DNA of 20,035 nucleotides from Desulfobacterales bacterium (lineage in GTDB: Bacteria; Desulfobacterota; Desulfobacteria; Desulfobacterales; Desulfosalsimonadaceae). Location: assembly GCA_018224315.1 (NCBI GenBank), contig JAGTVF010000247.1, positions 1 to 20,035 on the forward strand, written 5' to 3'. A program made the translations under genes and the position numbers. This document shows positions 8,173 to 16,164 of the stretch, one piece after another; positions within the stretch are counted from its first letter, which is position 1, and each line of letters opens with the position of its first letter. The notes beneath the pieces were generated by a model. It was not told the origin of the DNA. It ran no database searches and saw nothing but the letters and a program-made list of their open reading frames with translations.

Positions 8173-9716
8173 GGCCATACGCTCATCAATTTCGTCAAAA
8201 GGGTCTCAACGATTTCGGGGCCGGCATGCCCGATTGCCGGGCCCAGGGAATGAATCAACGGAACCGAGGCGGTCTGGATCAGGTCATACATGAGAAAGGG
8301 CATCAGACCGAAAAACACGATGGCCGCGGCCAGCACCGCCCGGGGAATGCCCATGGCAAAGCGCATGTCCTTTAAATGCGCCCAGCGCGGGCTCAGGGGC
8401 CCAAAGCAGGTATTGCGCACAACCCGGAGCATGAACAGGGCGTTTACCACCAGAACCCCAACGGATATAACCGCCAGTGCCGGATAAACCCGGAAGGCCG
8501 CGATAAAAACCAGCAGTTCGGCCCAGAAGCTGGCCAGACCGGGAACACCGATGCCGGCAAGCGCGGCAATGATAAAATAGCTGCTGGCCGCAGGCATCAC
8601 CGCCGAAAGTCCGCCGAGTTCGCCGATCTCCCGGGTATGGGTGCGGTCATAGATATGCCCCACAGCCGAGAAAAACAAGGCGGTCATGATCCCGTGGGCA
8701 AACATCTGAAACACCGCCCCGTTAACGCCGTCCACTGTCATGGTGGCAAAGCCGAGACCCACGATTCCCATGTGGGAGACACTGGAATAGCCGATCACAA
8801 ACTTGAGATCCGTCTGGCGAAGGCCCACCATGACCCCGTAGACAATGCCGATGACCGCCAAAACCGCCATCAGCGGCGACCAGTACATCCAGCCCGCCGG
8901 GCACAGAAACATGCCGATGCGCAGGATGCCAAAAGCCCCGATTTTCATCAGCACGCCCGCATGCAGCATGCTCACTGCCGTGGGCGCGGCCACGTGGCCC
9001 GTGGGCGACCAGGAGTGAAAGGGCCAGACCCCGGCCAGAATCCCGAATCCGATATAAAACAGCAAAAAAGCGGTTTTCTGCTCGAATCCGGAAAAGGACG
9101 CATTTTCCAGCAAAGCGGGAACGGAGAAGGTCTCCAGACCGGATACAGCAGCCAGATAAATGATGCCGGGCAAAATCAGAGCACTTCCGGCCAAAAGATA
9201 CAGGGTCAGCTTCATGGCCCCGTATTCCCGGTCGCTGCTGCCCCAGATCACAATAAGCAGATACATGGGAAGAAGCGAGACATCAAACCAAACAAAAATA
9301 AAAAACAGATCAAGGGCCATGAACATGCCGTAAACACCCAGGACCAGGAGGATAAACAGGGCGAAAAATTCCTTTACCCGATAGTCGAGCTCCCACATGG
9401 AAACAACCCCGGTGAAAAACACAATCCCGGTGAGCAGCAGCATGGGTGCGGCAAATCCGTCTATGCCGTTTAAATAGGAAATGCCCATGGAGGGGATCCA
9501 GTCCAGGCGCTCCACAAACTGCATGCCCCCCGCCCCACGGTCATATGCAACAAACAAAAAAACCGACAAAGCCAGGGCTGCAGCCGAACACGCCGCACTG
9601 ACCCATTTGACCGCTGCATTGCTGTTTTTGGGCAGCACCAGCACCAGTGCCAGCCCGCATGCGCATATCAGCAGGATCGTGCTCAAAAAGGGAAATTGTG
9701 CGGCATGCATCTGCAT
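8169..9716 (-). CDS. nuoM: NADH-quinone oxidoreductase subunit M, with altered channel residues
   Basis: This is a membrane-arm antiporter-like subunit of about 515 residues. Family features include GYSSVSHMG, the TM8 lysine Lys258 in AGVLMKIGAFG, and the TM12 glutamate Glu400 in FWAELLVF. Two positions depart from the pattern. The TM5 glutamate (E144 in E. coli NuoM) is Asp145 in VWFDVSLLPMY. The TM7 lysine (K234 in E. coli) is Leu227 in GILAGVWPFHSW. Both were read from the codons GAT at 9282-9284 and CTG at 9036-9038. A GTG at 9725 opens the frame, but AAGGAA at 9726-9731 is better spaced from the ATG at 9716. Gene position between nuoL and nuoN and the length support NuoM; the substitutions may be lineage-specific. 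Confidence 0.95.
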   Translation of the reverse strand: MQMHAAQFPFLSTILLICACGLALVLVLPKNSNAAVKWVSAACSAAALALSVFLFVAYDRGAGGMQFVERLDWIPSMGISYLNGIDGFAAPMLLLTGIVFFTGVVSMWELDYRVKEFFALFILLVLGVYGMFMALDLFFIFVWFDVSLLPMYLLIVIWGSSDREYGAMKLTLYLLAGSALILPGIIYLAAVSGLETFSVPALLENASFSGFEQKTAFLLFYIGFGILAGVWPFHSWSPTGHVAAPTAVSMLHAGVLMKIGAFGILRIGMFLCPAGWMYWSPLMAVLAVIGIVYGVMVGLRQTDLKFVIGYSSVSHMGIVGLGFATMTVDGVNGAVFQMFAHGIMTALFFSAVGHIYDRTHTREIGELGGLSAVMPAASSYFIIAALAGIGVPGLASFWAELLVFIAAFRVYPALAVISVGVLVVNALFMLRVVRNTCFGPLSPRWAHLKDMRFAMGIPRAVLAAAIVFFGLMPFLMYDLIQTASVPLIHSLGPAIGHAGPEIVETLLTKLMSVWP

Positions 9717-9725
9717 GTTAACCAC

Positions 9726-9731
9726 TTCCTT
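9726..9731 (-). promoter_or_regulatory. Ribosome binding site of nuoM
   Basis: AAGGAA on the minus strand directly after the nuoL stop codon. It abuts the GTG at 9725 but lies nine bases before the ATG at 9716, favouring the ATG as the nuoM start. Confidence 0.65.
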
Positions 9732-11609
9732 TTAAACAACGAGCAAAATGAGAATCAATCCAAACATCACGGCAAACGCCGCCATCAATTTCGGCTGGAT
9801 CATGGCCCGCTGCCATCCCGCAGCCATGCGGCCGAAGAAAACAACCCCGCCGGTGATCATGGTCAAAGCCCCTTCGATGACCTTATTTTCAAAGCGCCGG
9901 CAGCCTTCGGCAATGCCGCGGTCCAAAAGCCGGCCGGTGATCCAGGCGTAAACATGATCCAAATACCAGCGCCGGGCAAAAAGACGGCCCACAGGCCCGA
10001 TTTTCTCAGCAAACCCCACCTGGTCAGATGCATTGGACCCAAATTGCATCCACGCGGCAACAATTCCGGCCACAGCCAGAACCGGAGAGGCAATATGGGC
10101 CAGAGAAGCCAAATGCCCCTCCTGGGCATGTCCGCCGTGGATACGGATAAAATCCTCAAAGCCTTGTGCAAAAAATCCCGCCGCAAGGGTGAAGACAGTC
10201 AGAAGCCCCAGCACCGCGTACATGACCGCATTGGCGGACACAGACCCGTGCCGGGCGCCTGGGCCGCCGGCCGCCTCGGTGCGGGGAAACAGGATGATAA
10301 AAATCAGACGAAACGTATAATGTGCGGTCAGAAAAACCCCGGCAAGCCCGCAAAACAGCCACAGGCGATTGTCTGCCCCCGCCAGTGCGCCCATGACCGC
10401 CTCTTTGCTGAAAAATCCGGAAAACGGCCAAATGCCGGCAAGGGCCAGTGCGCCGGCTGTCATGCAGACCATGGCGGCTTTCATGCGGCGTGCCCCGGCA
10501 CGACCCAGTTCAAACATGTCATTTGTTTCATGGGCATGGATCAAAACCCCGGCACACAAAAACAACAGCGCCTTGAACCCGGCATGGGTGGTGAGGTGAA
10601 ATATCCCGGCCGCATATCCGCCCGCAGCCAGGGCCATGATCATAAACCCAAGCTGGCTGATGGTGGAATAGGCCCACACCTGCTTGATGTCCCGGCTCAC
10701 CATGGCCATGGTGGCTGAAAGGAGCATGCTTAGGGTACCCACTGCCATCGCCGCGGCCATGGCAAGATCGGACTGACTGAAAAAACCAAACAGCCGGGCC
10801 ATCAGAAACACCCCGGCTGCCACCATTGTGGCCGAATGCAGCAGCGCGCTGACCGGCGTGGGCCCTTCCATGGCATCGGGCAGCCAGGTCATGAGGGGAA
10901 ATTGCGCGCTTTTGCCCATGATGCCCCCGAACACCAGCAGGGCGGCTGCGGTGGTCATGGCACTGGAAAGCCCGTGTGCCCCGCTGTTTAACTCCAGAAT
11001 GCTCAATGTGCCGCCCCATACCAGCAGAATCAGCCAGCCCCAGAAAAACAGGGTGTCGCCGGCCCGGGTCATGATAAACGCCTTTTTTCCGGCCCGGGTG
11101 GCGGAAAACTTTTCAAACCAGAAACCAATGAGCAGATAAGAAGAGAGCCCCACCAGCTCCCAGAAGATAAAAACCTGGACAATATTGGGGGCAAGCACCA
11201 AACCGAACATGGCCCAGGAAAACAGGGACATGAACCCGAAATACCGGCCATAGCCGGCATCACCGGCCATGTAACCCAGGGAATAGACCTGGACCAGAAA
11301 CGCAATAGAAGCCACAATCACCAGCATGACAAGACTCAGGGGGTCGAGCAAAACGCCCACGGCAATCTCAAACTCCCCGGAGGCCATCCATGTCACAGCA
11401 GATTGCAGCGGGGCATCCATGTTCCAATGGCGGACCAAAAGACAAACCGCGCAGATCAGGGACACGGCCGCGGCAGCCACGGAAATGGCCGCAGCGGTTT
11501 TGGGCAGGCGCCGGAAAAACACCAGGATGGCCCCGAAGGCCGCCAGGGGCACAACAGCCGCGGTCCAGGCCAGGTAAAGCGAAATTTCGGGTACGGGTTG
11601 AAAAAGCAT
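9732..11609 (-). CDS. nuoL: NADH-quinone oxidoreductase subunit L
   Basis: This is the distal antiporter-like pump of complex I, 625 residues, matching the usual size. The key residues are all present: Glu151 (FWELVGLSSY), Asp185 (TRAGDT), Lys233 in MGKSAQFPLMTWLPDAM, Lys346 in THAGFKALLF, and Lys402 in PFSGFFSKE. The C-terminal part has the stretch expected for the long lateral helix and a final transmembrane helix. Only the ATG at 11609 fits the N-terminus, yet the 36 bases before it are a heptanucleotide repeat with no Shine-Dalgarno sequence, so how it is initiated is unclear. nuoM follows after 15 bases. The frame is intact. Confidence 0.97.
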   Translation of the reverse strand: MLFQPVPEISLYLAWTAAVVPLAAFGAILVFFRRLPKTAAAISVAAAAVSLICAVCLLVRHWNMDAPLQSAVTWMASGEFEIAVGVLLDPLSLVMLVIVASIAFLVQVYSLGYMAGDAGYGRYFGFMSLFSWAMFGLVLAPNIVQVFIFWELVGLSSYLLIGFWFEKFSATRAGKKAFIMTRAGDTLFFWGWLILLVWGGTLSILELNSGAHGLSSAMTTAAALLVFGGIMGKSAQFPLMTWLPDAMEGPTPVSALLHSATMVAAGVFLMARLFGFFSQSDLAMAAAMAVGTLSMLLSATMAMVSRDIKQVWAYSTISQLGFMIMALAAGGYAAGIFHLTTHAGFKALLFLCAGVLIHAHETNDMFELGRAGARRMKAAMVCMTAGALALAGIWPFSGFFSKEAVMGALAGADNRLWLFCGLAGVFLTAHYTFRLIFIILFPRTEAAGGPGARHGSVSANAVMYAVLGLLTVFTLAAGFFAQGFEDFIRIHGGHAQEGHLASLAHIASPVLAVAGIVAAWMQFGSNASDQVGFAEKIGPVGRLFARRWYLDHVYAWITGRLLDRGIAEGCRRFENKVIEGALTMITGGVVFFGRMAAGWQRAMIQPKLMAAFAVMFGLILILLVV

Positions 11610-11645
11610 AAAAGTGTTAAGTTTTAAGTTTTAAGTGTTAAGGGG
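11610..11645. repeat. Heptanucleotide tandem repeat between nuoK and nuoL
   Basis: The whole gap between the nuoK stop and the nuoL start consists of five consecutive 7-base units with consensus TTAAGTK on the plus strand: AAAAGTG, TTAAGTT, TTAAGTT, TTAAGTG, TTAAGGG, then one G. It is very AT-rich inside a GC-rich operon. It offers no ribosome binding site for nuoL, whose ATG follows immediately on the minus strand. Unit boundaries are exact in the inner three copies and degenerate at the ends. Confidence 0.85.
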
Positions 11646-11993
11646 TCAGGGTCCGGAAGCCGGTTCACTGGCTTTTTCCGTGCCTGCGGGGCACCGGCTG
11701 TCTTCTGTGCATTGCGGATCCAGGCTTTGGGTCTGCCGGTATATGCAAACCACCATGGCCAGTCCCACTGATACCTCGGCTGCGGCCACGGCCACGATAA
11801 AAAGCGCCATGACCTGGCCTTCGATCTGTCCAAACTCCAGTCCCGCGCCCACAAACACTATGGCTGCGGCGTTTAACATGATCTCCAGGCCCACAATGAT
11901 CATCATCAGATTCCTGCGGGTCAGGGTACAGATCATCCCCATCAGAAACACAATGGCCCCAAGGAGCATGACATGGGTGTAGGGTACGATCAT
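11646..11993 (-). CDS. nuoK: NADH-quinone oxidoreductase subunit K
   Basis: This is a small complex I membrane subunit of 115 residues with three transmembrane helices, located between NuoJ and NuoL/N in the proton path. The two conserved membrane glutamates are visible, Glu37 in GLEIMLNA and Glu73 in AAAEVSVGLA. They correspond to E36 and E72 of E. coli NuoK. It overlaps nuoJ by four bases (ATGA). After the third helix the protein carries a hydrophilic tail of about 30 residues with two cysteines (Cys95, Cys101). This tail is somewhat longer than in E. coli NuoK (100 residues in total). Part of the tail-coding DNA also forms a hairpin described separately. Confidence 0.96.
   Translation of the reverse strand: MIVPYTHVMLLGAIVFLMGMICTLTRRNLMMIIVGLEIMLNAAAIVFVGAGLEFGQIEGQVMALFIVAVAAAEVSVGLAMVVCIYRQTQSLDPQCTEDSRCPAGTEKASEPASGP
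11657..11677 (+). terminator. Terminator-like hairpin antisense to the end of nuoK
   Basis: On the plus strand AAGCCGG (657-663 of this kilobase block) pairs with CTGGCTT (668-674), including one G-U pair, around a TTCA tetraloop. A run of five Ts (11673-11677) follows. It lies within the last codons of nuoK on the opposite strand, so it could stop antisense transcripts. It may also simply be a by-product of the coding sequence. Function is inferred only. Confidence 0.3.
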
Positions 11994-12523
11994 AAGGGCT
12001 CTTTTCTTTCAGATTGATTCCGTCTGCCCGCCCTGCCCAGGTGAAGGGCCCCGATCAGGGCCACCAGGAGCAGAAGCGATACCATCTCCACTGCCAGCCA
12101 GTGCCGGTCAAACAAATAAAATCCAAAGGCAAAGGGAGATGCCGCTGCCGCGGCCATGGGCCGGCCGGCCTCAGGGGCAGCCATAAACGCCAGCACCAAA
12201 GCGGCAGCAACGTATATCCCGCAGACTCCGAAAGCCGCTGCAAGGCGGCCGGCCGTTAAAGACCGCTCCCCTGCCGGAGCCGGACGGATCATCATGACAA
12301 TAAACAGAAAAAGCACCATGATGGCCCCTGCATATATGATCACCTGGAAGACGGCCAAAAGCGGCGCGCCCAGAAGATAAAAGAGCAAAGCTGTTGCCAG
12401 AAACGAGACCACCAGGTAAAGCACTGCATGGACCATGTGCTTTCGGGTGATCGCCATTCCGGCCGAGACGATGATCAGCGCGGCAATGATATAGAAAAAT
12501 ACGGCGTAAACAGTCATATCCAT
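11990..12523 (-). CDS. nuoJ: NADH-quinone oxidoreductase subunit J
   Basis: This is a complex I membrane subunit of about 177 residues with five predicted transmembrane helices. It contains the family signature QVIIYAGAIMVLFLFIVMM, the TM3 region whose rearrangement links quinone chemistry to pumping. The start is uncertain: GTG at 12526, ATG at 12523 and ATG at 12517 are all in frame. I chose the ATG at 12523 because it overlaps the nuoI stop as TGATG, which allows translational coupling; no strong ribosome binding site favours another. It overlaps nuoK by four bases. The C-terminus is a short basic tail. Confidence 0.95.
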   Translation of the reverse strand: MDMTVYAVFFYIIAALIIVSAGMAITRKHMVHAVLYLVVSFLATALLFYLLGAPLLAVFQVIIYAGAIMVLFLFIVMMIRPAPAGERSLTAGRLAAAFGVCGIYVAAALVLAFMAAPEAGRPMAAAAASPFAFGFYLFDRHWLAVEMVSLLLLVALIGALHLGRAGRRNQSERKEPL

Positions 12524-13059
12524 CACGGCATATTGGTTCGGACATTGACCGGCGGGGCCTCGTTTGCGTGCCCGCCCTTTGGGCGGAAGGCGTCAGCCAC
12601 ACCGGCGTGATCATAAAAGTTGTAATTTCCATCCTTGCCGCAGTGGTTCACCTGAAGATCGGCCTTTTCTGCAACCATCTTCATGATGTCCCGGTCTGCG
12701 TGTTCAAAAGACGGGGTGAGCTGGATGGCCGAGGTGGGACAGGCCTCCTCGCAGAGCCCGCAGTAAATGCATCTGCCGAAATTGATCCGGAACCATGCGG
12801 CATAGCGCCGGCCTTGCTGGTTTTCGGCCGCCTGCATGGAAATGCAGTCCACCGGGCACGCAGCCGAGCAAAGATAGCAGGCCACGCAGCGCTCCCGGCC
12901 GTCGGGATCAGCAGTCAAAATGATGCGCGCCCTGGAGCGCGCCGGCAGGGGGCGCTTGTACTCGGGATACAGCTCCGTTGCCGGCCCGCGAAAAATATGT
13001 TTCAGCGTGGTATAAAAACCCGTGCAAAGCGAATGCACGATCCAGACCCATTTTCTCAT
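12523..13059 (-). CDS. nuoI: NADH-quinone oxidoreductase subunit I, 2x[4Fe-4S] ferredoxin-type
   Basis: This 178-residue peripheral-arm subunit carries clusters N6a and N6b between NuoG and NuoB. Two ferredoxin motifs are clear: C-x2-C-x2-C-x3-CP in ERCVACYLCSAACPVDC, and again in GRCIYCGLCEEACPTSA. An amphipathic N-terminal helix (MRKWVWIVHSL) precedes them, as in other NuoI proteins that lie along the membrane. The ATG at 13059 overlaps the nuoH stop by four bases (ATGA). The same frame is open further upstream, but that part is out of frame with nuoH and not NuoI-like. A C-terminal extension of about 25 residues, rich in Pro, Gly and Asn, has no recognisable function. Confidence 0.97.
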   Translation of the reverse strand: MRKWVWIVHSLCTGFYTTLKHIFRGPATELYPEYKRPLPARSRARIILTADPDGRERCVACYLCSAACPVDCISMQAAENQQGRRYAAWFRINFGRCIYCGLCEEACPTSAIQLTPSFEHADRDIMKMVAEKADLQVNHCGKDGNYNFYDHAGVADAFRPKGGHANEAPPVNVRTNMP

Positions 13060-14045
13060 ATGCCCACCATCACAAAACCGGTGATCACGATATTGATCAG
13101 AGCTGCCGGAATCAGAAACTTCCATCCCAGATCCATGAGCTGGTCATAGCGGAACCGGGGCAAAGTGGCCCGGATCCAGATCATGGCCGTTACCACCAGT
13201 ACAATTTTGGCCAGCAGCCACAGCGGGCCTGGCAAAAAAGGCCCCCGCCATCCCCCGAGGAAAAACACCGCTGTAAGGGCCCCGAGAACCTGAATCTGCA
13301 CATATTCGCCCAGAAAAAACATCCCGAAGCGCATGCCGCTGTATTCCGTATGATAACCCGAGCCCAGCTCCGCCTCGGCCTCGGGCAGGTCAAAGGGAAT
13401 ACGCTTGCTTTCGGCCATGGCCGAGACAAAAAATATGACAAAGGCCAGGGGCTGGACCAGGACAAACGGCCTGCCCGCCTGGGCTTGCACAATATCGACC
13501 AGGCTCAGTGATCCCGCCAGCATAACCACCGGGACAATGGAAAGCCCCAGGGCCAGCTCGTAGCTGATCATCTGGGCCGCCCCCCGGATGCTGCCGAGCA
13601 TGGCATACTTGGAATCAGAGGCCCATCCGCCCAGCACCACCCCGTAGACGCTCAAAGAAGCCATGGCAAAAACATAGAGCAGACCCACATTCATGTCTGT
13701 GACCACCATGGGAATCTTTCTGCCGCCCAGGTGCAGATCCGGTCCCATGGGCACAACCGCAAAGGTGAGCAGGGCTGTGCCGGTAACAACGGCCGGGGCG
13801 AACAAAAAAATCCGGCGGTGCGCCCCCCGGGGCATAACATCTTCTTTTGCCAGAAGCTTGATGCCGTCTGCAATGGGCTGGAGCAGACCAAAAATCCCGG
13901 CGCGGTTGGGCCCGATGCGGGCCTGGAATCGGCCCAGCAGCTTGCGCTCCAAAAGCACCAGATATGCGGCCAGCAAAAGAACGCCGGTTAAAATCACGCC
14001 GATCTTAAACATTAAAATAGCATATCCTGTGAGCCAGAGTCCCAT
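13056..14045 (-). CDS. nuoH: NADH-quinone oxidoreductase subunit H
   Basis: This membrane subunit, about 329 residues and eight helices, forms the quinone chamber entrance with NuoB and NuoD. Signatures include ERKLLGRFQARIGPNR, the cytoplasmic loop IPFDLPEAEAELGSGYHTEYSGM with its acidic cluster, and MFFLGEY. The frame opens with a GTG at 14096. I prefer the ATG at 14045 because AAGG (14054-14057) lies eight bases upstream and the first transmembrane helix then starts at the usual distance; the extra 17 residues are polar and not NuoH-like. With this start, 73 bases separate it from nuoG. It overlaps nuoI by four bases. Confidence 0.95.
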   Translation of the reverse strand: MGLWLTGYAILMFKIGVILTGVLLLAAYLVLLERKLLGRFQARIGPNRAGIFGLLQPIADGIKLLAKEDVMPRGAHRRIFLFAPAVVTGTALLTFAVVPMGPDLHLGGRKIPMVVTDMNVGLLYVFAMASLSVYGVVLGGWASDSKYAMLGSIRGAAQMISYELALGLSIVPVVMLAGSLSLVDIVQAQAGRPFVLVQPLAFVIFFVSAMAESKRIPFDLPEAEAELGSGYHTEYSGMRFGMFFLGEYVQIQVLGALTAVFFLGGWRGPFLPGPLWLLAKIVLVVTAMIWIRATLPRFRYDQLMDLGWKFLIPAALINIVITGFVMVGI

Positions 14046-14094
14046 TGCTGCTGCCTTGTGTTTACTGGTTCCAAACGGACCCTTTTTTGCCGCC

Positions 14095-14113
14095 ACGGGC
14101 CGGCCCGTTTTTT
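14095..14113 (+). terminator. Perfect palindrome with T-run in the nuoG-nuoH gap, antisense-facing
   Basis: ACGGGCCGGCCCGT (14095-14108) is a perfect 14-base palindrome that can fold as a five-pair GC-rich stem with a CCGG loop. On the plus strand it is followed without a gap by a run of six Ts (14108-14113), the form of an intrinsic terminator reading against the nuo operon. On the operon strand the run lies on the other side, so it should not terminate nuo transcripts. The DNA-level palindrome could instead be a protein-binding or RNA-processing site. Function is inferred. Confidence 0.4.
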
Positions 14114-14118
14114 AACAG

Positions 14119-16164
14119 TTATTGCGAAGGAAAAATCCGCACGCCTTCGGATCCCATGGTTTTGACCGGTGCGGTCACCGGATAGGCTTTTGTCATCCAG
14201 TCCATCATGGCCTCATGGCTGTCCGGGGGCGCCAGGCCCGCAATCTGCCAGGCGGCCAGCCAGGCCGGCGGCAGACCGCCGCCGGGGATCGCTGCGCCAA
14301 TGACCCTGGGGGGATGACCGCCGGCTCCGGTAATGCGCACGGGCGTTCCCCCGGCATGGGCCGGCTGTGACCATTGGGCCCTTGCCTCCTGGTTGATATA
14401 GATTCCGCCGGCTTCAAAAACGCTGAAAACCGGGATGACAATATCGGCCCGGGAAACGAGTTCAGTGGCCACGCAGTCGGCTGCACACAAAAATTCCAGG
14501 CGCCTGAGCGCCCGGTCCAGACGATCCGGGTCCTGGCAAGTCTTCCAAAGATCGCTTTGCGCCGCCACCAGGGCCTTGATTTGCCCGGACTCCATACCTT
14601 TAATGAGTTCCTCCGGGGTACCGGGTTTGCCATTGAGCAAAATCCCGCCAAAGGTGTTGGCCATGGGCAGGATGCCAAACAGGCGGGCGTCTTTTTTGCT
14701 TTTGCGCAGCCATTGCACAAGGCCGGCGGCAGCAGACACGGTGGCCTGCCCACCAGCGGCTGTGCCGCATACAATCACCGGAGACCGGCTTTGGGCCAGT
14801 TGATCCCGTATTGCAGCCATATTCCGGCCGTGCCTGGAATCATTTTCGAAAAACCCGTTTCCTGTTGCCATACCAGATACCAAACCCGGGATTTCATCGG
14901 CTGCGGCTGAAACCTGCCGGAATGCAAAAGGCCATTCAAGGTCTCTGGGATCAATGGCGAAAACCCCTGCCCCTGCACGCCATGCCTGGCGCATGGCCAG
15001 GGCCAGCATGGGGGCCTCGCGCAGGGGATCTGCGCCCACAGCCAGAATCATGTCCGCAGATTCAACGGCTTTCATGGATACAGCATTTTCCCGGCTCAGG
15101 CCGGACACGGCCGCTGCCGCGCCCGGGCCAGCGGCCAGGTCATCGAAAAAAAATCCCCGCCAGGACCGGATTTGACACAAATGATGCCACGCAGCCAGAG
15201 CTTCCAGGCTGCTTCGCCCGGAGCCCGCAACCGCAATGGCGCCGGGGCCGTATTGTTTCTCCAGGTCATTGATGCGCCCGGCCGCGGCAGCCGCGGCCTT
15301 TTGCGGGGCCATGGTTTTTTTGTCCACTCGGCCCTGCCTGGGCCGTTTTTCCGAATTGACCCAGGAAAATCCATACCGTCCGCGATCACAGATAAAGGCA
15401 CCGTTGACCGCCTGGCTGTAACCTGCCTCCAGGCGAACCACCTGTCTGTACCGGGCAGAGACCCGGATGCTGCAGCCCAGGCTGCAGGTGGTGCACACGC
15501 CGCTGCTTTGCTCAAAATCCCATTTGCGCCCGGTGTAGCGCGACGGTTTGTCCGTGTAGACCCCTGTGGGACAAATATCGATGAGGTTTCCGGAAAACGG
15601 ATTTTCAAGCACGCCGTCCTTGTATCGTCCGAAATAAATCCGCTGGGCAATGCCCATAACCCCGAGGTCTTTGTATCCGCAGTATTCCTGGTAAAACCGG
15701 GAGCAGCGGTAGCACTGAATACAGCGGTTTTCCTCGTGGCTGATCAGCGGTCCCAGGTACTGATCCGCATATGTGCGCTTTTTGCCGGAAAACCTGCGAA
15801 TACCGTGGCCGCCGGCCACCGTGAGATCCTGGAGCAGACAGTGGCCGCCTTCGTCACAGACCGGGCAGTCATGGGGATGGTTCATCATCATCCACTCAAT
15901 GACATGCCTTCTGAAATCCACAGCCTCGGCATCGTCTGTGGAGACCACCATGCCGTCTTCGGCCTCGACCATGCAGCTCATCTCAATGCCCTCGACCGGG
16001 CCGTCTATGAATTTCACCGCACAGACCCGGCAGGCGCCAACCGCCCCGAGTTCGGCAAAATAGCAGAACCGCGGAATATAGATCCCGGCGCTTTGGGCCG
16101 CATCAATGACCCGGGTGCCTTTGGCCACCTGGATTTTTTTGTTGTCAATGATGAGATCCGGCAT
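14119..16164 (-). CDS. nuoG: NADH-quinone oxidoreductase subunit G
   Basis: This is the large 681-residue iron-sulfur subunit of the peripheral arm, relaying electrons from NuoE/F to NuoI. The motifs are, in order: [2Fe-2S] N1b at Cys34, 45, 48 and 64; N5 with His96 and Cys100, 103, 109 (HPHDCPVCDEGGHC); N4 with Cys148, 151, 154 and 198; and N7 with Cys224, 227, 231 and 259 (C-x2-C-x3-C-x27-C). A degenerate molybdopterin-oxidoreductase fold makes up the rest, shorter than in E. coli. Sequence around N4 closely resembles E. coli NuoG. I chose the ATG at 16164, which has GGAG at 16168-16171 and begins at the ferredoxin fold; the ATG at 16233 lies far inside nuoF. It overlaps nuoF by 20 bases. 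Confidence 0.97.
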   Translation of the reverse strand: MPDLIIDNKKIQVAKGTRVIDAAQSAGIYIPRFCYFAELGAVGACRVCAVKFIDGPVEGIEMSCMVEAEDGMVVSTDDAEAVDFRRHVIEWMMMNHPHDCPVCDEGGHCLLQDLTVAGGHGIRRFSGKKRTYADQYLGPLISHEENRCIQCYRCSRFYQEYCGYKDLGVMGIAQRIYFGRYKDGVLENPFSGNLIDICPTGVYTDKPSRYTGRKWDFEQSSGVCTTCSLGCSIRVSARYRQVVRLEAGYSQAVNGAFICDRGRYGFSWVNSEKRPRQGRVDKKTMAPQKAAAAAAGRINDLEKQYGPGAIAVAGSGRSSLEALAAWHHLCQIRSWRGFFFDDLAAGPGAAAAVSGLSRENAVSMKAVESADMILAVGADPLREAPMLALAMRQAWRAGAGVFAIDPRDLEWPFAFRQVSAAADEIPGLVSGMATGNGFFENDSRHGRNMAAIRDQLAQSRSPVIVCGTAAGGQATVSAAAGLVQWLRKSKKDARLFGILPMANTFGGILLNGKPGTPEELIKGMESGQIKALVAAQSDLWKTCQDPDRLDRALRRLEFLCAADCVATELVSRADIVIPVFSVFEAGGIYINQEARAQWSQPAHAGGTPVRITGAGGHPPRVIGAAIPGGGLPPAWLAAWQIAGLAPPDSHEAMMDWMTKAYPVTAPVKTMGSEGVRIFPSQ

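Noticed and set aside
8376..9473. Long plus-strand open frame opposite nuoM (365 codons), with similar ones at 9696-10718, 15172-16224 and 18231-19088
   Set aside because: They lie fully antisense to intact, well-recognised nuo genes. Their products are rich in Gly, His, Gln and Pro without any recognisable domain, as expected for shadow frames in GC-rich DNA.
12572..12586. Hairpin CCGCCC-TTT-GGGCGG near the end of nuoI
   Set aside because: It lies inside the nuoI coding sequence and has no T-run on either side, so it is best explained by GC-rich codons.
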